36,596 bases of DNA from Hydrogenophilus sp. (GCA_020692235.1 JAIMKU010000010.1:11872-48467); one strand, 5' to 3'; shown: positions 22,042-33,237, counted from the stretch's first letter. The notes: a model not told the origin generated them from the letters alone. Program-made: numbers and translations.

Positions 22042-22227
22042 ATGGGCTCAAAACTGACCTCAGCTAACCCTTATCTGCGCGACCCGAAAGTGCGAGAACG
22101 TACCGTCGTCGCGTCTATCTCCACTTCGTCGGCCATCGAGGTCATACGCGCGCCCTTCAAACAGGCATTGAGCGCCAGCGGCAGCCTGCGCGCTCCCAAA
22201 GCCCGCGCCGCCACGAAGAAGTCCTAG
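22042..22227 (+). CDS. Small conserved-looking hypothetical protein, antiparallel between res and the zeta partner
   Basis: 61 aa MGSKLTSANPYLRDPKVRERTVVASISTSSAIEVIRAPFKQALSASGSLRAPKARAATKKS; protein-like composition, lies in an otherwise noncoding gap. Confidence 0.5.
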   Translation: MGSKLTSANPYLRDPKVRERTVVASISTSSAIEVIRAPFKQALSASGSLRAPKARAATKKS

Positions 22228-22274
22228 CCAGCGAGCGCAGGGTCCGCGCGATCACGGCGCACAAAGCACCAAAT

Positions 22275-22460
22275 TCAACGAACCCCCTCGTTGCGCAGTT
22301 CCTCGGCGGTAATGCGCACCCATTGTTGATTCCTCGCAACGATGATGGCGGTCCCGGTACGAACCGCCTGTGTTCTCGCCTTTTGCGCCGCGCGCCTTAT
22401 CGCCGCGAGCGACCCTTTGAGGTCTTCATCCTTTGCCTTGCCAAGCTCCTGCTGCGTCAT
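22275..22460 (-). CDS. Small putative antitoxin/partner of the zeta-type toxin
   Basis: 61 aa MTQQELGKAKDEDLKGSLAAIRRAAQKARTQAVRTGTAIIVARNQQWVRITAEELRNEGVR; 4-nt overlap with the zeta-type gene. Confidence 0.65.
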   Translation of the reverse strand: MTQQELGKAKDEDLKGSLAAIRRAAQKARTQAVRTGTAIIVARNQQWVRITAEELRNEGVR

Positions 22461-22969
22461 GACCTTTCTCCCCATTCAAGCAAAATCGGTTCACTGCCGG
22501 AATTGTCGTACAACGCCCAGGCATCAACCGCATCACGATACCGATCGTCAAAGTTTCGACGGCCCGATATGAAACGCCGACGGATTATCGCTTCCGGAAC
22601 ATCATGCCCGCCCTGACGTACCCGTTCAGCGACTCGCGCGATGGCCATGTCCGCCGTGGGCAAGCTCAAAAAGAACAGGCTGACGTGGTAACCCAGCGCG
22701 CGCCATTCGCCGATATGGCGCAGATAGTTCAAGCCAGACAGCGTAGTCTCGAACGCGAATGACTCGCGGTGCGCCACGCAAGCCAGAATCTCGCCGATCA
22801 TCAACCGGCCCGCCTTGATGGCCGCTGCTTCGGGTGCGAACGGCGACAAGCCCGCGGCAATCAGATCGGCATTCACGAAGCGCGGACAACCCGCCTCCTT
22901 CGGCAGAAATTCCCCGGCAAAGGTCGTTTTCCCCGCGCCATTCGGGCCGGCGATGATGATCGCTTTCAT
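22457..22969 (-). CDS. Zeta toxin family P-loop kinase-like protein
   Basis: 170 aa; Walker A AGPNGAGKTTFAGEFLP, NADLIAAGLSPF, ESFAFETTLSG. Confidence 0.88.
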   Translation of the reverse strand: MKAIIIAGPNGAGKTTFAGEFLPKEAGCPRFVNADLIAAGLSPFAPEAAAIKAGRLMIGEILACVAHRESFAFETTLSGLNYLRHIGEWRALGYHVSLFFLSLPTADMAIARVAERVRQGGHDVPEAIIRRRFISGRRNFDDRYRDAVDAWALYDNSGSEPILLEWGERS

Positions 22970-24639
22970 TGCGCGTCCCCCTCGCCGAACAGCCCCTGCT
23001 GGCCGGGCATCGTTCTTCTCTCGCCCCTTTGCGGGAGAGTGGCCGGGGGAGAGGGCGGCTCCTTGGGCAGGTTTTCCACCTGCAAGGAATAATCGTCATG
23101 CCCCCACTCGCAGCGACTGAGGACTTGTTTGGGAATCTTCTTTACCGTCAGATTGGGGTAGGCATCGGCCTTGGCACGGAAGGCGGTGCACAGCACCAGC
23201 AGCGACCGCTCCGGCCCCACCTCGTCGGCGAGTTGCTGCAACTGTTCGTGGGTCAGGCTGGCGGTGGTCACATAGACGAAATCGCGCTCGGTGGAATGGC
23301 CGTGCTGCCAATACACCGCGTCGGACGGCGCATAGCTGAAGCCCTCCAACTTGCACAGCGCCTCGGCCAGCATCGCGGCGTTGTAGTCGTGATGGATGAC
23401 CCAGTTGCCCCACTTGTCCTTTTCCAGCAGCGAGGGCGCCAGACGGTAGTAACGGAAGCCGCCGCCGCCGCGCCAGTTCACCGCCTTGCTAATGCCGCCT
23501 GGGTCCGCGCCGTCGATGACCTTTTGCAGGCGCGGGATGATGTGGGTATGGCAATGCTCGCCCAGCTCGACCATGATCCAGCGCCGGCCCATTTTGTGGG
23601 CGACCGCACCTGTGGTGCCGGAGCCGGCGAAGGAATCAAGGACTAGGTCGCCGGGGTTGGTGGCTAGTTCAAGGATGCGTTGCAAAAGCTTTTCGGGTTT
23701 TGGCGTATCAAAAGATTTTTCACCATCAAACACCCCTTTGAGCTCAGCGCTCGCATTTCTCGTACTGCCCGCGAAATCATAAGGCCACCATGTTTGATTC
23801 ACGACCCCTTCCTTAACCTCCGACAGATACTTTTTTTCCATTGGGAATTCAGAATCGCCATCCTTTCCCCAATAGATTCTGCCCTCAGACTCAAGCTGCT
23901 TCAGCTTGTCCGGTGGCCTCCGCCAGCTACTTCCTTTTGGAGGCAATACTTCTCGCCCTGCCTTGTTTCGCAGCGGGTAGTAGTCACGATCACGATGCTC
24001 TGCACGAGTCAGAGGAGTGCCAAGCCAAGGTCCGTTTGGATCGTTATCAGGGTTCTTGTAGGTGGCAATCTGTTTTTTGCTTCGCCTCAACAAATTTGGA
24101 CAAAAAACCTCTGATTTTCGGTATGCCAATATGTGATTGTGTGTCTGTGCGAGACCGGTACTGTTATTCCCCGGCGTGTCCTTGGACTGCCACACAAGAT
24201 TCGCCAAGAATTCGCGTCGCCCAAACACCTCATCGCACAACACCTTGAGGTAATGCGCCTCGTTGTCGTCGATGGTGATCCATAACGAACCATCCTCCGA
24301 AAGCAGCCGGGGGATGATCTCCAGCCGGTCGCGCATCAGCGACAGCCAGATGGAATGCTCCACCCCGTCGTCGTAATGGGTGAAGGCGCTGCCGGTGTTG
24401 TACGGCGGGTCGATGAACACGCATTTCACCTTGCCGGAAAACTCCCCCTCCAGCGCCTTCAGCGCCAGCAGGTTGTCGCCGAAGATAAGCCGGTTGTCGA
24501 ACAAGTCGGCGCTGGCGACACGGCACTTGGCGTGATAACTCCGCGCCGGGTCTTCCAGCAAAATGCGCGGCTCCAGCCGCGGCCGGTTCTCCTTGCCGAT
24601 CCAGGTGAGTTCGAGTTTTTGTTCGCGTCCCACGCTCAT
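22966..24639 (-). CDS. mod: Type III (beta-class) DNA adenine methyltransferase Mod
   Basis: Start at MSVGREQKLELTWIGKENRPRLEPRIL; DPPYNTGSAFTHYDDGVEHSIWLSLMRDRL, then DSFAGSGTTGAVAHKM; motif order is beta-class. Confidence 0.92.
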   Translation of the reverse strand: MSVGREQKLELTWIGKENRPRLEPRILLEDPARSYHAKCRVASADLFDNRLIFGDNLLALKALEGEFSGKVKCVFIDPPYNTGSAFTHYDDGVEHSIWLSLMRDRLEIIPRLLSEDGSLWITIDDNEAHYLKVLCDEVFGRREFLANLVWQSKDTPGNNSTGLAQTHNHILAYRKSEVFCPNLLRRSKKQIATYKNPDNDPNGPWLGTPLTRAEHRDRDYYPLRNKAGREVLPPKGSSWRRPPDKLKQLESEGRIYWGKDGDSEFPMEKKYLSEVKEGVVNQTWWPYDFAGSTRNASAELKGVFDGEKSFDTPKPEKLLQRILELATNPGDLVLDSFAGSGTTGAVAHKMGRRWIMVELGEHCHTHIIPRLQKVIDGADPGGISKAVNWRGGGGFRYYRLAPSLLEKDKWGNWVIHHDYNAAMLAEALCKLEGFSYAPSDAVYWQHGHSTERDFVYVTTASLTHEQLQQLADEVGPERSLLVLCTAFRAKADAYPNLTVKKIPKQVLSRCEWGHDDYSLQVENLPKEPPSPPATLPQRGERRTMPGQQGLFGEGDAQ

Positions 24640-24691
24640 TGGCGCGCCTTTTCCAAAGCGATCTTCGATATTTTCATTTGATTGCCTCAGC

Positions 24692-25972
24692 TCACTCGGT
24701 GCTTCGAGCTTCCAGAGCGGGAAATTCCAGCCCCTCAATCTCCTGCAACGACTTCCCCGCAATTCCCTGCAAGTCGCCGTACATCCCCACGGTCGCGCCC
24801 ATCACGCGCTCGATCTGCTCCTCGCGCTTGGCCCATTGTTTCATGATCGCCTTGCGCTCCTTGTCGAGGTCTTCCTGCATGGACGAGAACGCCTCGACGA
24901 TGGCTTCGACGCGCTGGCGGAAGCGCGGGCCGGTGAGGTATTGGTAGACCATTTCGGTCTTGGTCTGCTGACCTTCGGAGACCTGCCGCGCCATGCTCAC
25001 CTGAATCAGCATGTGGCGCAGGATGGTGGCGACCGGCAGGGCGGCACGCGGGTGGGTCACCCATACGCCATCGACGACCTCGAAGGTCTCGACACCCTTG
25101 GGCAAGGCCTGGCTGACCAGGATGGAAACCTCGGCCTTGGCGCTGCGCTGGTCGTCGCGCAGCTTGGCGAGCCAGGCGTCGCTCCAGTTCTTGGTGCGCT
25201 TGAATTCCCACAGCATCGTGCCGGCGGGCTGGCCGCCCTGGCTGACCACCCGGTGCAGCACGTCGCCGCCGAATTCGCCCTTGGGCACGGGCTCGATGGT
25301 GTCGAAAGGGAACTTGGCGCGCAGCAGGGCTTCCAGTTCCAGTTCCTGCACCTCGCCCTGCAATTGCTGCGAGCCCTGCTCGGCCCGGCGCTTGAGGTCT
25401 TCAATCTGCTTCTGCATCGCGGCGATGGTCTGCTCCTTCTCCATCACCTTGAGCTTCTGTTCGTCCTCGGCCTCACGCTTGGCCTGGCTGCGGATTTCGC
25501 TGAGGCCGTCCTGCACCCGCTTTTCGACGGTGAGTTCGAGTTCGCGTCTGGCGTCGTCGAGTTCGCGCTGCTTTCTGATGAGCTCGGCCTGCGCCTTCTG
25601 CGCCTCGGCCAGCTTTTCGTCGCGGGCCTTGAGCACTTCCTGGAGTTCGGCGAGTTCGCGCGCCTTGTCTTCGAGTTCGGTCGCGGCGGCCTGCCTGGCC
25701 TTCTTCGCCTCCTCGGCGACGACGCGGGCGCGCTCGGCCTTCAGTTGCGTCGCCACTTGTTCGGTGACTTGTTCATCCAGCGTGCGCTTGGCCTCGGCGA
25801 TCTGCTTTTCCTTGTCGCGGAGGCCCTGCTCGCGTTTGGCAATGTCCTCGTCCTTCTGCGCGAGCTGGCGCTCGAACTGCTGGCGGGTCGCCGCGATCAG
25901 CGGCGCGGCAAGGGATTCAGTCAGCCGGATTTCGCTCTTGCAATTGGGGCAGGTGATCGTCGGTTCGGTCAT
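24692..25972 (-). CDS. DUF2130 domain-containing coiled-coil protein
   Basis: 426 aa; N-terminal zinc-ribbon-like ITCPNCKSEIRLTESL, long coiled coil, then GGDVLHRVVSQGGQPAGTMLWEFKRTKNWSDAWLAKLRDDQRSAKAEVSILVSQALP. Confidence 0.88.
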   Translation of the reverse strand: MTEPTITCPNCKSEIRLTESLAAPLIAATRQQFERQLAQKDEDIAKREQGLRDKEKQIAEAKRTLDEQVTEQVATQLKAERARVVAEEAKKARQAAATELEDKARELAELQEVLKARDEKLAEAQKAQAELIRKQRELDDARRELELTVEKRVQDGLSEIRSQAKREAEDEQKLKVMEKEQTIAAMQKQIEDLKRRAEQGSQQLQGEVQELELEALLRAKFPFDTIEPVPKGEFGGDVLHRVVSQGGQPAGTMLWEFKRTKNWSDAWLAKLRDDQRSAKAEVSILVSQALPKGVETFEVVDGVWVTHPRAALPVATILRHMLIQVSMARQVSEGQQTKTEMVYQYLTGPRFRQRVEAIVEAFSSMQEDLDKERKAIMKQWAKREEQIERVMGATVGMYGDLQGIAGKSLQEIEGLEFPALEARSTE

Positions 25973-26322
25973 ATCGACCGATCCCTGAGTTCTTGCAGTT
26001 GGGGCAACAGGGCGGGAATGTCGCTTTGGACAATGCTCCACAGGGTGTCGTTGTCGATCCCCAGGTAGCCGTGGATCAGCCGGTTGCGCGTGGCGATGAT
26101 GAGCCGCCATTGCAGTTTGGGATTGGCGGTACGCACGGCGTCCGGGATGCGCGTTGCGGCCTCGCCAATCAGCTCGAGGTTGCGCACGGTGGCGTCGTAA
26201 TTCAAGTCGCTGGCGACAAATGCGGCCTGGTCGAGTCCGTCGGTATAGGCGATGACCTTTTCGGCAAAACCGATCATGTCTTCGAGATAGAAGCGCCATT
26301 TGCGAGCCGCGTTGTTAGACAT
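25969..26322 (-). CDS. HepT-like (DUF86) ribonuclease toxin
   Basis: MSNNAARKWRFYLEDMIGFAEKVIAYT...NLELIGEAATRIP...RNRLIHGYLGIDNDTLW; RX4H-type motif. Confidence 0.9.
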   Translation of the reverse strand: MSNNAARKWRFYLEDMIGFAEKVIAYTDGLDQAAFVASDLNYDATVRNLELIGEAATRIPDAVRTANPKLQWRLIIATRNRLIHGYLGIDNDTLWSIVQSDIPALLPQLQELRDRSI

Positions 26323-26617
26323 GAACGGCCTCCCTTTCCACAAATGGACGAAGCTCGGGACGCAAGGCTTTCTCAGTCACGAGATCAATCGGCTGGCCGA
26401 ACAGGTCTTCAAGGTAGAACTGAACGCCGAAGTAGCGCGCGGATGTCGCAGGGCCATCAAAAGCGACCAGAACATCGACGTCGCTATCGCTTCGCGCCGT
26501 GTCGCGTGCTGTCGATCCGAACAAGGCAATAGACGTTACCCCGTAACGCGTCGACAGTTCCGGTTTGCTGCGGGCGAGCAGTTCGATGGCGCGTGAGCGG
26601 TTCATTCTTGTCTCCAT
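26315..26617 (-). CDS. MntA-like nucleotidyltransferase antitoxin
   Basis: GVTSIALFGSTARDTARSDSDVDVLVAF (GSxxR...SDxDV); overlaps the HepT-like start by 8 nt. Confidence 0.9.
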   Translation of the reverse strand: METRMNRSRAIELLARSKPELSTRYGVTSIALFGSTARDTARSDSDVDVLVAFDGPATSARYFGVQFYLEDLFGQPIDLVTEKALRPELRPFVEREAVHV

Positions 26618-26863
26618 GCAAATATTTGGGTGGACGGCCTGTCATCAGCACTTTGTAATTATGGCGAATTTGCCCCGATTAAAATCGGGGCTATCGAAAA
26701 AGTCGGCGCTGGCGACACGGCGATTTGCAAATGACGTTACAAGTGTAGCCGGAGGAAGTCTGACCAAGCGAGCCAATCAGGCAAGAAACCAACGCAGCAC
26801 AATAATAAGCGGTTGCATGGCAGTGGTCTGGTTCGGTTTGCCAATGGCCGGATCGGCGGAGTG

Positions 26864-27979
26864 TTATCCGCTGATGACTTCGCGCCAGTCGGCGGCGCTC
26901 AGGCCCATATCTTGCGCCAGACCATTGTGGCAGACCTGGCCGGCGGCCAGGTTAAGTCCGGCGGCGAAGCCTGGATCGGTCTCGAAGGCCGCGCCTGGAC
27001 CGCACTCCGCCAGCTTCAGAAGATAGGGCAGGGTGGCCGCTTCGAGTGCCAGGGTGCTGGTGCGGGCGACCGCGCCGGGCATGTTCGGCACGCCGTAGTG
27101 AACGACCCCTTCCTGGATGGCGAAAGGGGCCGCGTGGCTGGTCACGGTCGAGGTTTCGGCGATGCCGCCCTGGTCGATGGCGACATCGACGATGGCGGCG
27201 CCTGGTGGCATCCTGCGCACCATGGCGCGGTCGATCAGCTTGGGCGCCCGGCGACCATGGACATAGACGGCGCCGATGACCAGATCGGCCTGGGTGACCC
27301 AGGCCTCGATGGCAGCCGGGTCGGAGACGACGGTGCGGATACGACCGGGATAGCGTTGGTCGAAGGCGCGCAGCCGGCCCGAATTGCGGTCCAGCAAGGT
27401 TACTTCGGCGCCGATGCCAACGGCGATATGGGCAGCGTTGGCGCCCACCTCGCCGCCCCCGACGATCACCACTCGACCGGGCGGCACGCCCTCCACGCCG
27501 GCCAGCAATATGCCGCGACCGCCGTTTTTCATCTCCAGCGCCTGCATCCCGACCTGTAGCGCCAGGCGGCCGGCGACCCGTGACATGGGGGCGAGCAGCG
27601 GGGTGCGGCCATCGCGATCCTCCACGGTTTCAAAGGCGATGGCGGTCACGCCGCTAGCCTGCAGGGTTTGGGTCAGCTTCGGGGCGGCGGCCAGATGCAG
27701 GTAGCAGAACAGGATTTGCCCGGCACCCAGGTAAGGCGTTTCGCTGCTCTGGGGCTCCTTGACCTTGAATACCAGGTCGGTTTTGTAGACCGCCGCCGCG
27801 TCCGCCGCCAGCGTCGCGCCGGCTGACCGGTAGTCCGAGTCGGCGTAGCCGATGGCGCTGCCGGCGCCGGCTTCGACCAGGACATGATGTCCGGCATGGA
27901 CCAAAGTCGCAACCCCGGCCGGTGTCGCCGCGACCCTGTGTTCCTGGGGTTTGATTTCCTTGGGGATGCCGATGCGCAT
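26864..27979 (-). CDS. ald: Alanine dehydrogenase
   Basis: 371 aa; MRIGIPKEIKPQEHRVAATPAGV, VVIVGGGEVGANAAHIAVGIGAEVTLLDRN. Confidence 0.97.
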   Translation of the reverse strand: MRIGIPKEIKPQEHRVAATPAGVATLVHAGHHVLVEAGAGSAIGYADSDYRSAGATLAADAAAVYKTDLVFKVKEPQSSETPYLGAGQILFCYLHLAAAPKLTQTLQASGVTAIAFETVEDRDGRTPLLAPMSRVAGRLALQVGMQALEMKNGGRGILLAGVEGVPPGRVVIVGGGEVGANAAHIAVGIGAEVTLLDRNSGRLRAFDQRYPGRIRTVVSDPAAIEAWVTQADLVIGAVYVHGRRAPKLIDRAMVRRMPPGAAIVDVAIDQGGIAETSTVTSHAAPFAIQEGVVHYGVPNMPGAVARTSTLALEAATLPYLLKLAECGPGAAFETDPGFAAGLNLAAGQVCHNGLAQDMGLSAADWREVISG

Positions 27980-28005
27980 GGCGATGTCCGATTTAAGCGA
28001 TGGAC

Positions 28006-30171
<2,166 letters not shown>

Positions 30172-30228
30172 GGCTAAGTGACCGAATGGGCGTCGATCGG
30201 CTCAGGATAGCCCGATCGCCTCGGTCCG

Positions 30229-30600
30229 TCAGGCGGGTCGGGAAACACGCCCCCGCGCCTTGGCCTTCCAGTCGCCCAGCCATGGGCGCAATTGGTCGAG
30301 CGGAAGTGGTTTGGAGATCAGATAACCCTGGCTGATGTCGCAGCCCTCGGCGCCCAGGAATTGCATCTGCTCGTCGGTTTCCACGCCTTCGGCTATGACT
30401 TTCAGGTCCAGTGTGTGACTCATGGTGACGATGGCCTGGACGATGGTGCAGTCTTCCTTGTCATCGGGCGTATCGCGCACGAAACTGCGGTCTATCTTGA
30501 TGAAGTTGACTGGCAGTTGCTTCAGGTAGGACAGCGAAGAATAGCCGGTACCGAAGTCGTCGACAGTGAATCCCTGCCAGAGCGCCGCCGGCACCGACAA
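30229..30600 (-). pseudogene. C-terminal fragment of an EAL (c-di-GMP phosphodiesterase) domain
   Basis: VDDFGTGYSSLSYLKQLPVNFIKIDRSFVRD...VIAEGVETDEQMQFLGAEGCDISQGYLISKPLP; the N-terminal EAL half is absent. Confidence 0.85.
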
Positions 30601-30943
30601 GTCAGCGTCGCGTAATGGCCCCAGGCTAAAAAAACATAATGCCGATGGCCGCGCTCCAGGCGATAACGGCGGCCCCGGATATAGCGGCGCAGCAACAGGC
30701 GGTCATCGGCCTTGCGCGGCGCGAGTGGGCCATGCTCGACGGTTTTTTGTATCGAGGAAGGTAGGGTGGTCAATTGCACTGCTTTGGACATGCCAGACCC
30801 AACGGCCTTTTTGAACGCTATGCGTCGATTAACGGGTCCGTTCGGATTTTCTTTAGTTTTTTTTTGCCAACCACGGCGATCTGGCACCGCCGCCATGCGC
30901 CATTGTCCATGCGGCAAGGACAGTGGCGCGGTTTGGTCGTGGC

Positions 30944-31549
30944 TCAACCCGCCGCCAGGCGCGCCAGCAGGACAGCCCCGAATACAGCCACGCCGCCGCC
31001 CAGCAGCCGGGCTGGCCAAGGCGTGCGCGATTTGAGCGTTAGACCGACGCCGATCCCCGATAGATGCAGCAGTATGGTGCCGGCCAGAACCCCGGCCAGG
31101 GCCGCGGCGAACACCGTCGCGGCAGCCAGTTCGGCACCATGGGCGATGCCATGAAACAGCGCGAATGCGCCAATAAGCAGGGCACCGGCCGGACCGGTTA
31201 GATGAACGCGAGCCGCAACCAGCAGGCCGATAATCAGTAACGAGGCGGCAATGGCCGGCTCCACGCCCGGCAGGACCAGGCCGGCGGCGCCAAGCAGGGC
31301 GCCGCCGGCCAACATGGCGGCGAATGCGGCCGGCGCCAGCCAGACGCGCCGCGCCGTCATGGCGCTCCAGACGCCGACCGCAACCATGGCGCAGAGGTGA
31401 TCGAGGCCGCTGAACGGGTGCTGGATGCCGGCCAGAAAACCGCTGCCATGGTGCAAACCGGCATCGTTGCCGATATGGGCCAGGGCAACGCCCGGTGCGG
31501 CGGCGCAAGCGACGGTGGCAATAATCTTGAGCAAGGAACGCGGGGTCAT
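30944..31549 (-). CDS. HupE/UreJ family membrane protein
   Basis: Start at MTPRSLLKIIATVACAAAPGVALAHIG; HPFSGLDHLCAMVAVGVWSA, FALFHGIAHGAEL. Confidence 0.92.
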   Translation of the reverse strand: MTPRSLLKIIATVACAAAPGVALAHIGNDAGLHHGSGFLAGIQHPFSGLDHLCAMVAVGVWSAMTARRVWLAPAAFAAMLAGGALLGAAGLVLPGVEPAIAASLLIIGLLVAARVHLTGPAGALLIGAFALFHGIAHGAELAAATVFAAALAGVLAGTILLHLSGIGVGLTLKSRTPWPARLLGGGVAVFGAVLLARLAAG

Positions 31550-31706
31550 GAGCTGGTCTCCGATTATGTATCGCCAAGGAGGCGCCGACTTACTCGTTTT
31601 TTCGCTCCCGCCCCGACTACCACCTTTGCGGCTATGACGAATAAATCGGCTATTGCCTAACGTTCTTAAGCTAGCACAGACTATCGCCGCTTGCCAACGG
31701 CCGTTA

Positions 31707-33071
31707 TCAGCGGTGGCGGCCACCTGAATGATGACTGCCGGCCGGCCGTCCGCCGGCCACCTCGCCGCCCGGCCGTGCCTTGGGCTTGGCCTGGGCAGGA
31801 CGGGCCGCGGCCGGACTACCGGCCGGCCGTGCCGCGCTGTTGGCGGACCTGGGCTGGCCGCGGCCGCGCTGTCCGCCCGGATGATGGCCTGGGCTGCGCA
31901 ACTGGATGGGTTGCGCCCTGGCATTGGGGTCCGGCTCGAATCCCGTGACGGCCTCTCTAGGCAAGCTGCGCTTAATCAAGCGCTCGATGCCCTTCAGATA
32001 ATCCAGCTCGTCCACGCAGACCAGCGAGATGGCCTCGCCCTCCGCTCCGGCGCGGCCGGTACGGCCGATGCGGTGGATATAGTCTTCGGCAATGTTGGGC
32101 AACTCGTAATTGACCACGTGCGGCAATTCGCTGATGTCGATACCGCGGGAGGCGATGTCGGTCGCGACCAGCACTTGCAGCTTGCCGGTCTTGAATTCCG
32201 ACAGGGCGCGGGTGCGCGCGCTCTGACTCTTGTTGCTATGGATGGCCAGGGCGGCGATGCCGTCCTTGCCGAGTTGTTCCACCAGACGGTTGGCGCCATG
32301 TTTGGTGCGGGTGAATACCAGCACCTGGTACCACTGGCGGGTCTTTATCAGGTGGCTGAGAACCTGATACTTTTGCTCCCGGTTCACTTCATAAACCTTT
32401 TGCGAGATGTTGTCGGCGGTGGCGTTGCGGCGCGCCACCTCGATCAACGCCGGTTTGTTCAGAAGGCCATCGGCCAGGGTCTTGATCTCGTCGGAGAAAG
32501 TGGCCGAGAACAGCAGGCTTTGCCGTTGCCTGGGCAGCAGCGCCAGTATCTTCTTGATGTCCTTGATGAAGCCCATGTCGAGCATCCGGTCGGCCTCATC
32601 GAGGACCAGAATCTGGACCTGGGACAGGTCGAGGGTCTTTTGCTGCACATGATCGAGTAGCCGGCCCGGCGTCGCCACCAGGATATCCACTCGACTCTTC
32701 AGCCGCTGGATTTGCGGGTTGATGCTGACGCCGCCGAATATGGCCATGGAATTTAGTTTGGTGTGCTTGCCATAGGTGCGTACCGATTCTTCGACCTGGG
32801 CCGCCAGTTCGCGGGTCGGGGTCAGGATCAGGGTGCGGATGGGCGCCCGGCCGGCGCTGGGGCCTTTGGCGTCCTTGTCGGTCAGTTGTTGCAGAATGGG
32901 CAGGACAAAACCGGCGGTCTTGCCGGTGCCGGTTTGCGCGCTGGCCATCAGGTCGCCGCCCGAGAGTACGGCGGGGATGGCCTGGGCCTGGATGGGGGTG
33001 GGGGTGATATAGCCGTATTCGGTAACGGCGCGAACGATTTCTTCGGCCAGGCCGAGATCGGAAAACTTCAT
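31707..33071 (-). CDS. rhlE: DEAD-box ATP-dependent RNA helicase, RhlE-like
   Basis: Start at [64 protein letters not shown]; low-complexity basic tail. Confidence 0.93.
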   Translation of the reverse strand: MKFSDLGLAEEIVRAVTEYGYITPTPIQAQAIPAVLSGGDLMASAQTGTGKTAGFVLPILQQLTDKDAKGPSAGRAPIRTLILTPTRELAAQVEESVRTYGKHTKLNSMAIFGGVSINPQIQRLKSRVDILVATPGRLLDHVQQKTLDLSQVQILVLDEADRMLDMGFIKDIKKILALLPRQRQSLLFSATFSDEIKTLADGLLNKPALIEVARRNATADNISQKVYEVNREQKYQVLSHLIKTRQWYQVLVFTRTKHGANRLVEQLGKDGIAALAIHSNKSQSARTRALSEFKTGKLQVLVATDIASRGIDISELPHVVNYELPNIAEDYIHRIGRTGRAGAEGEAISLVCVDELDYLKGIERLIKRSLPREAVTGFEPDPNARAQPIQLRSPGHHPGGQRGRGQPRSANSAARPAGSPAAARPAQAKPKARPGGEVAGGRPAGSHHSGGRHR

Positions 33072-33205
33072 GGAAACTCCGGAAGGGGTATCGGCCAGTC
33101 GCCGCGAACGGGCGCCAGTCATAGGCAGATGCAAAGGGATATTAAAGCCAACACGGCGCGACTGGGAGACTGGAACAGGTCGCGGGCGCATCATAACAGA
33201 GATGG

Positions 33206-33237
33206 AAACAAAAAGGCCGCGCGAATCGCGCGGCCCT
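33206..33237 (-). terminator. Rho-independent terminator of the cold-shock gene
   Basis: Minus strand GGCCGCGCG-ATT-CGCGCGGCC followed by TTTTTGTTT; 9-bp stem. Confidence 0.85.

Noticed and set aside
22966-24762. ATG at 24762 as the mod start
   Set aside because: The first ~41 aa are not Mod-like and overlap the DUF2130 3' end; MSVGREQKLELTW at 24639 is a better start.
24563-26068. 501-aa plus-strand ORF opposite DUF2130
   Set aside because: Low-complexity Leu/Ala/Gly antisense frame of a coiled-coil gene; typical GC-rich shadow ORF.
26673-26692. Palindrome GCCCCGATTAAAATCGGGGC as a rho-independent terminator
   Set aside because: No T-tract on either side; kept only as part of the possible mini-element.
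30522-31577. 351-aa minus-strand ORF starting MAIHNRRPAHDP
   Set aside because: Mostly an out-of-frame shadow of the HupE/UreJ gene; only the part from 30791 downward looks gene-derived.
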